Source: Centropus unirufus (lineage: Eukaryota > Chordata > Aves > Cuculiformes > Centropidae). Taken from it: a stretch of 64,000 nucleotides of DNA. The DNA lies in NCBI GenBank assembly GCA_013397695.1, contig VYZI01000261.1, forward strand, positions 1,019,793 to 1,083,792, written 5' to 3'. How positions within the stretch are numbered: position 1 is the stretch's first letter; each line of letters begins with the position of its first letter. Made by a program: the position numbers and the translations under genes. Under the pieces are notes generated by a model. The model was not told where the DNA came from. It searched no databases and was given only the letters and a program-made list of their open reading frames with translations. Below, piece by piece: positions 61,810 to 64,000 of this stretch.

Positions 61810-63118
61810 TTCCAGATATTAATGGGAATTTCTAGAACTGCAGAGTATTTTTATGATCTCTTTTACATTGTAGGGAAACAGATAAACAATGGCTCTACTG
61901 GAACTATTGCAATTATACAGTTAGGCACCGGAAGTCTGAGATAAAACATTTTCACTGAATTAATAAAAGCTATAGGGAAGAATCTTCCATGCTGGCAGAA
62001 AGCAGTATTGGTAAGATTCGAGTATTAATTATGAGCTAGTGTATATTATAACTGAGGTTAAGAGAGATCTGTAATTATCTTTCCCATAATGATAGAAGAA
62101 TATCATAACGGGAATTTACTATTTCAGTTTCTTATTACATGAAAAGCAATGTTTAGGATAATCAAATACATGATAGGAATTTCCTAGTTTTTGTCATCCA
62201 AGTATCAAAACAGAAACCATCCGCTAATCAGATTCCAAACCCAGAACAGCTTTCTGATGGTAGCCACCTGAGTTTCTAAGTATTCAGAGCACCCTCCTCC
62301 TTGTGACAGTGTTCAAATCAAGCATTTCACAAAGACCATCTTAATCAAAATAGTCAAGTCTATCCTAAAGCCTTCTATTCTGTTTTCAAAATAAAAAATT
62401 GCTTACGTAACATTAATTAGCTGCTGACTAACATAAATTGGCAATGCTTGAGTATAGACATAGCAAGCTCCATGTGATTAGCACCTTGACCACTGGGCTA
62501 CTATTTCTGTGGATAAGACTTTGCTCTGAGTACAGAAGGTACTGGAAGAATTCCAGACAAAGTAGAGTGACTTGTAAGAAAAAGACTAATTACGGGAGTA
62601 ATAAGACTAATAATAACTTATAACTTGTTGTTGATAGTATTTCCTCTTCCAGAAAATAGCTTTAAATGTGAGTTTTCCACACCACCTGGAGTGTCAGAGA
62701 GGTGAATTTTCCATTCTTATGAAAGCTAGTTTTAAGAACTCAGCTACCAAATAAGAGTCAATGTTATTCCTGTCTGCCAGGAACTTAGAAGAAACAGGTG
62801 ATCCTCTGTTTAACACAGAGACAAAACCCATAGGTGTTCCATATACATTTCAATTTGATCAAGTACCTTAAATGAAATAGGCATAGGAATGGCTGTTTTG
62901 GGGTACAGTGTTGCTGATTAATAATACAGTAGACTGTGTAATGAGTTAGATTAAACACTCTGTAGAACAGTATCATAATTTCTGAGAGTGGAATGTAGGA
63001 TTTGGTTGGAGATTGAACATAGGAAACGAGCAAGGGAAAAACCAACAATGCTCATCTCCAGAAGTTGGGCATTTTTTAACACAAAGTGCTCTGGAGCTAG
63101 AGTGTATATATTTTGTGT
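61810..63118. other. Unique AT-rich noncoding DNA
   Basis: No gene or interspersed repeat was recognised. Confidence 0.5.
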
Positions 63119-63262
63119 TTAATCCCCCTTCATGGACTTTTCCTCCATGAAAGTCATTAATCACTTCTTGAATTTATTTGTATTATTGGCCTCCACAGAA
63201 TCTTACAATTAATTGTGCAGTTTAATTATTTTCTCATTGAAAATGATTTTTCTATCATGTTC
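63119..63262 (-). mobile_element. Ancient CR1-clade LINE fragment (antisense)
   Basis: The plus-strand words ttaatcacttcttgaattta, ttggcctccacagaatctta and tgtgcagtttaattattttc follow the antisense ORF2 C-terminal region of an old, widely shared sauropsid CR1 group (ttggcctccacaa-atcctgtggca...cacagtttaattatg). Divergence is high and no frame remains. This is a different, older subfamily from the octamer-tailed copies elsewhere in the window. Confidence 0.55.
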
Positions 63263-64000
63263 AAAGTTCATCTTGGCACACCTATATATGTATATAGGCA
63301 CACCATTATACGATATATACTTTTTTCTTAATATTCCTGGGTTTCATTTGCTTTTTCCAAACTGTCTTCATAGCTTCTTGAGTGGTAGCTATTCTGTATA
63401 GCCAAGGGTATTTTTTTATTATTGTTTTCCCCAGAAAGAAATTTTCCTTTTGACATTACACCTTCTGAAATACAAGACTATCAGGATTACTTGATAAGAA
63501 TATAGCAGATCATGATTATGATGATGATGATGATAAATTTCTGCATTGTTTTCCAAAAAGATCCTGCATCACATTTTTTTTTTTAGTTTTAACCAACATT
63601 GGCAAGACTGCAAAGCTGGTATACTAATTCTTACCTATTATAATTTAACAACTCATTCCCATCTGAGTGATCTAATTCCTAGCATCTTTTGCTTTGCCCT
63701 CTTATGCTAAAAAAGCAAATAATTATATCATTAAAGTAAAATGCCCATGTCTTCCATGCAAACCTACACTGTGAGGATAATTTATATTTGAGAAGTCAAT
63801 ATTGAGTACAGAAAAACTATTATACAAATAAAAGAGGACGTCCAAACTTGCTTGAAATAGAATTTCACTCCTGCCAAAACTCAATGAAGCCAAGGTTGTG
63901 CCTCAGAAAACTGACTGAATGGAAGACTAACTGAAAATTCAGATTTCATAGCTCCATTGAAAACATTTCACCACAAAGACAAAGACAGTGTAAACACAAG
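63263..64000. other. Unique AT-rich noncoding DNA
   Basis: It holds an inverted repeat CCTATATA/TATATAGG at 63281-63298 flanked by ggcacacc direct repeats, and a (GAT)n stretch at 63514-63535. No gene was recognised. Confidence 0.5.
63514..63535 (+). repeat. (ATG)n microsatellite, short
   Basis: TTATGATGATGATGATGATA covers about six trinucleotide units. Confidence 0.8.

Noticed and set aside
61596..61835. 79-codon frame across N bases
   Set aside because: It spans the assembly gap and has no coding meaning.
1..64000. tRNA, rRNA, CRISPR array, operon, phage or bacterial mobile element
   Set aside because: No cloverleaf with A/B boxes, no rRNA words, no regularly spaced identical repeats and no coding density of prokaryotic type were seen on either strand. 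Small or diverged tRNAs cannot be fully excluded by eye.

Overview
The window looks like AT-rich vertebrate nuclear DNA from a bird. The main evidence is a scatter of at least eleven CR1 (chicken repeat 1) LINE fragments on both strands. Several end in the CR1 octamer-type tail (ATTCTATG/ATTCCATG). There is no operon-like coding density, no bacterial-style gene start, and no long open frame outside repeats and one GC-rich island. Short N runs and one 170-base N run show that it is draft assembly sequence. The exact species cannot be read from the window.

Layout. 1-23 kb is mostly single-copy noncoding DNA with short simple repeats, one faint CR1 tail (about 11.1 kb), a possible conserved regulatory block near 4.2-4.6 kb, and a GC-richer patch with a TATA box near 21.2 kb. 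23-34 kb is the repeat-rich part: a sense CR1 3' end (23.2 kb), a GC-rich interspersed repeat (24.7-25.2 kb), an antisense CR1 piece carrying the endonuclease domain (26.4-27.0 kb), and two antisense CR1 3' halves (29.7-30.3 and 32.6-33.3 kb). Between the last two lies the best gene-like signal: two short candidate exons at 31060-31120 and 31299-31351. Both have good branch-point, polypyrimidine and AG signals, the reading frame continues across the junction, and an AATAAA follows the stop. 34-44 kb is mostly unique sequence with a 149-codon unexplained ORF (38.3-38.7 kb, minus), a 12-bp minisatellite, a block with regulatory-type motifs (40.4-40.9 kb) and an old CR1-like scrap (41.5 kb). 44-64 kb holds five more CR1 pieces (44.0, 47.6, 54.7, 59.0 and 63.1 kb), an AT-rich microsatellite (45.6 kb), an AAGATT hexamer microsatellite (56.3 kb) and the assembly gap (61.6-61.8 kb).

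No recognisable complete protein-coding gene, tRNA, rRNA or CRISPR array was found. The window is best read as a large intergenic region or large intron. I found no convincing new biological system. The candidate exons, the unexplained ORF and a pair of related non-CR1 sequence words are the items most worth checking.
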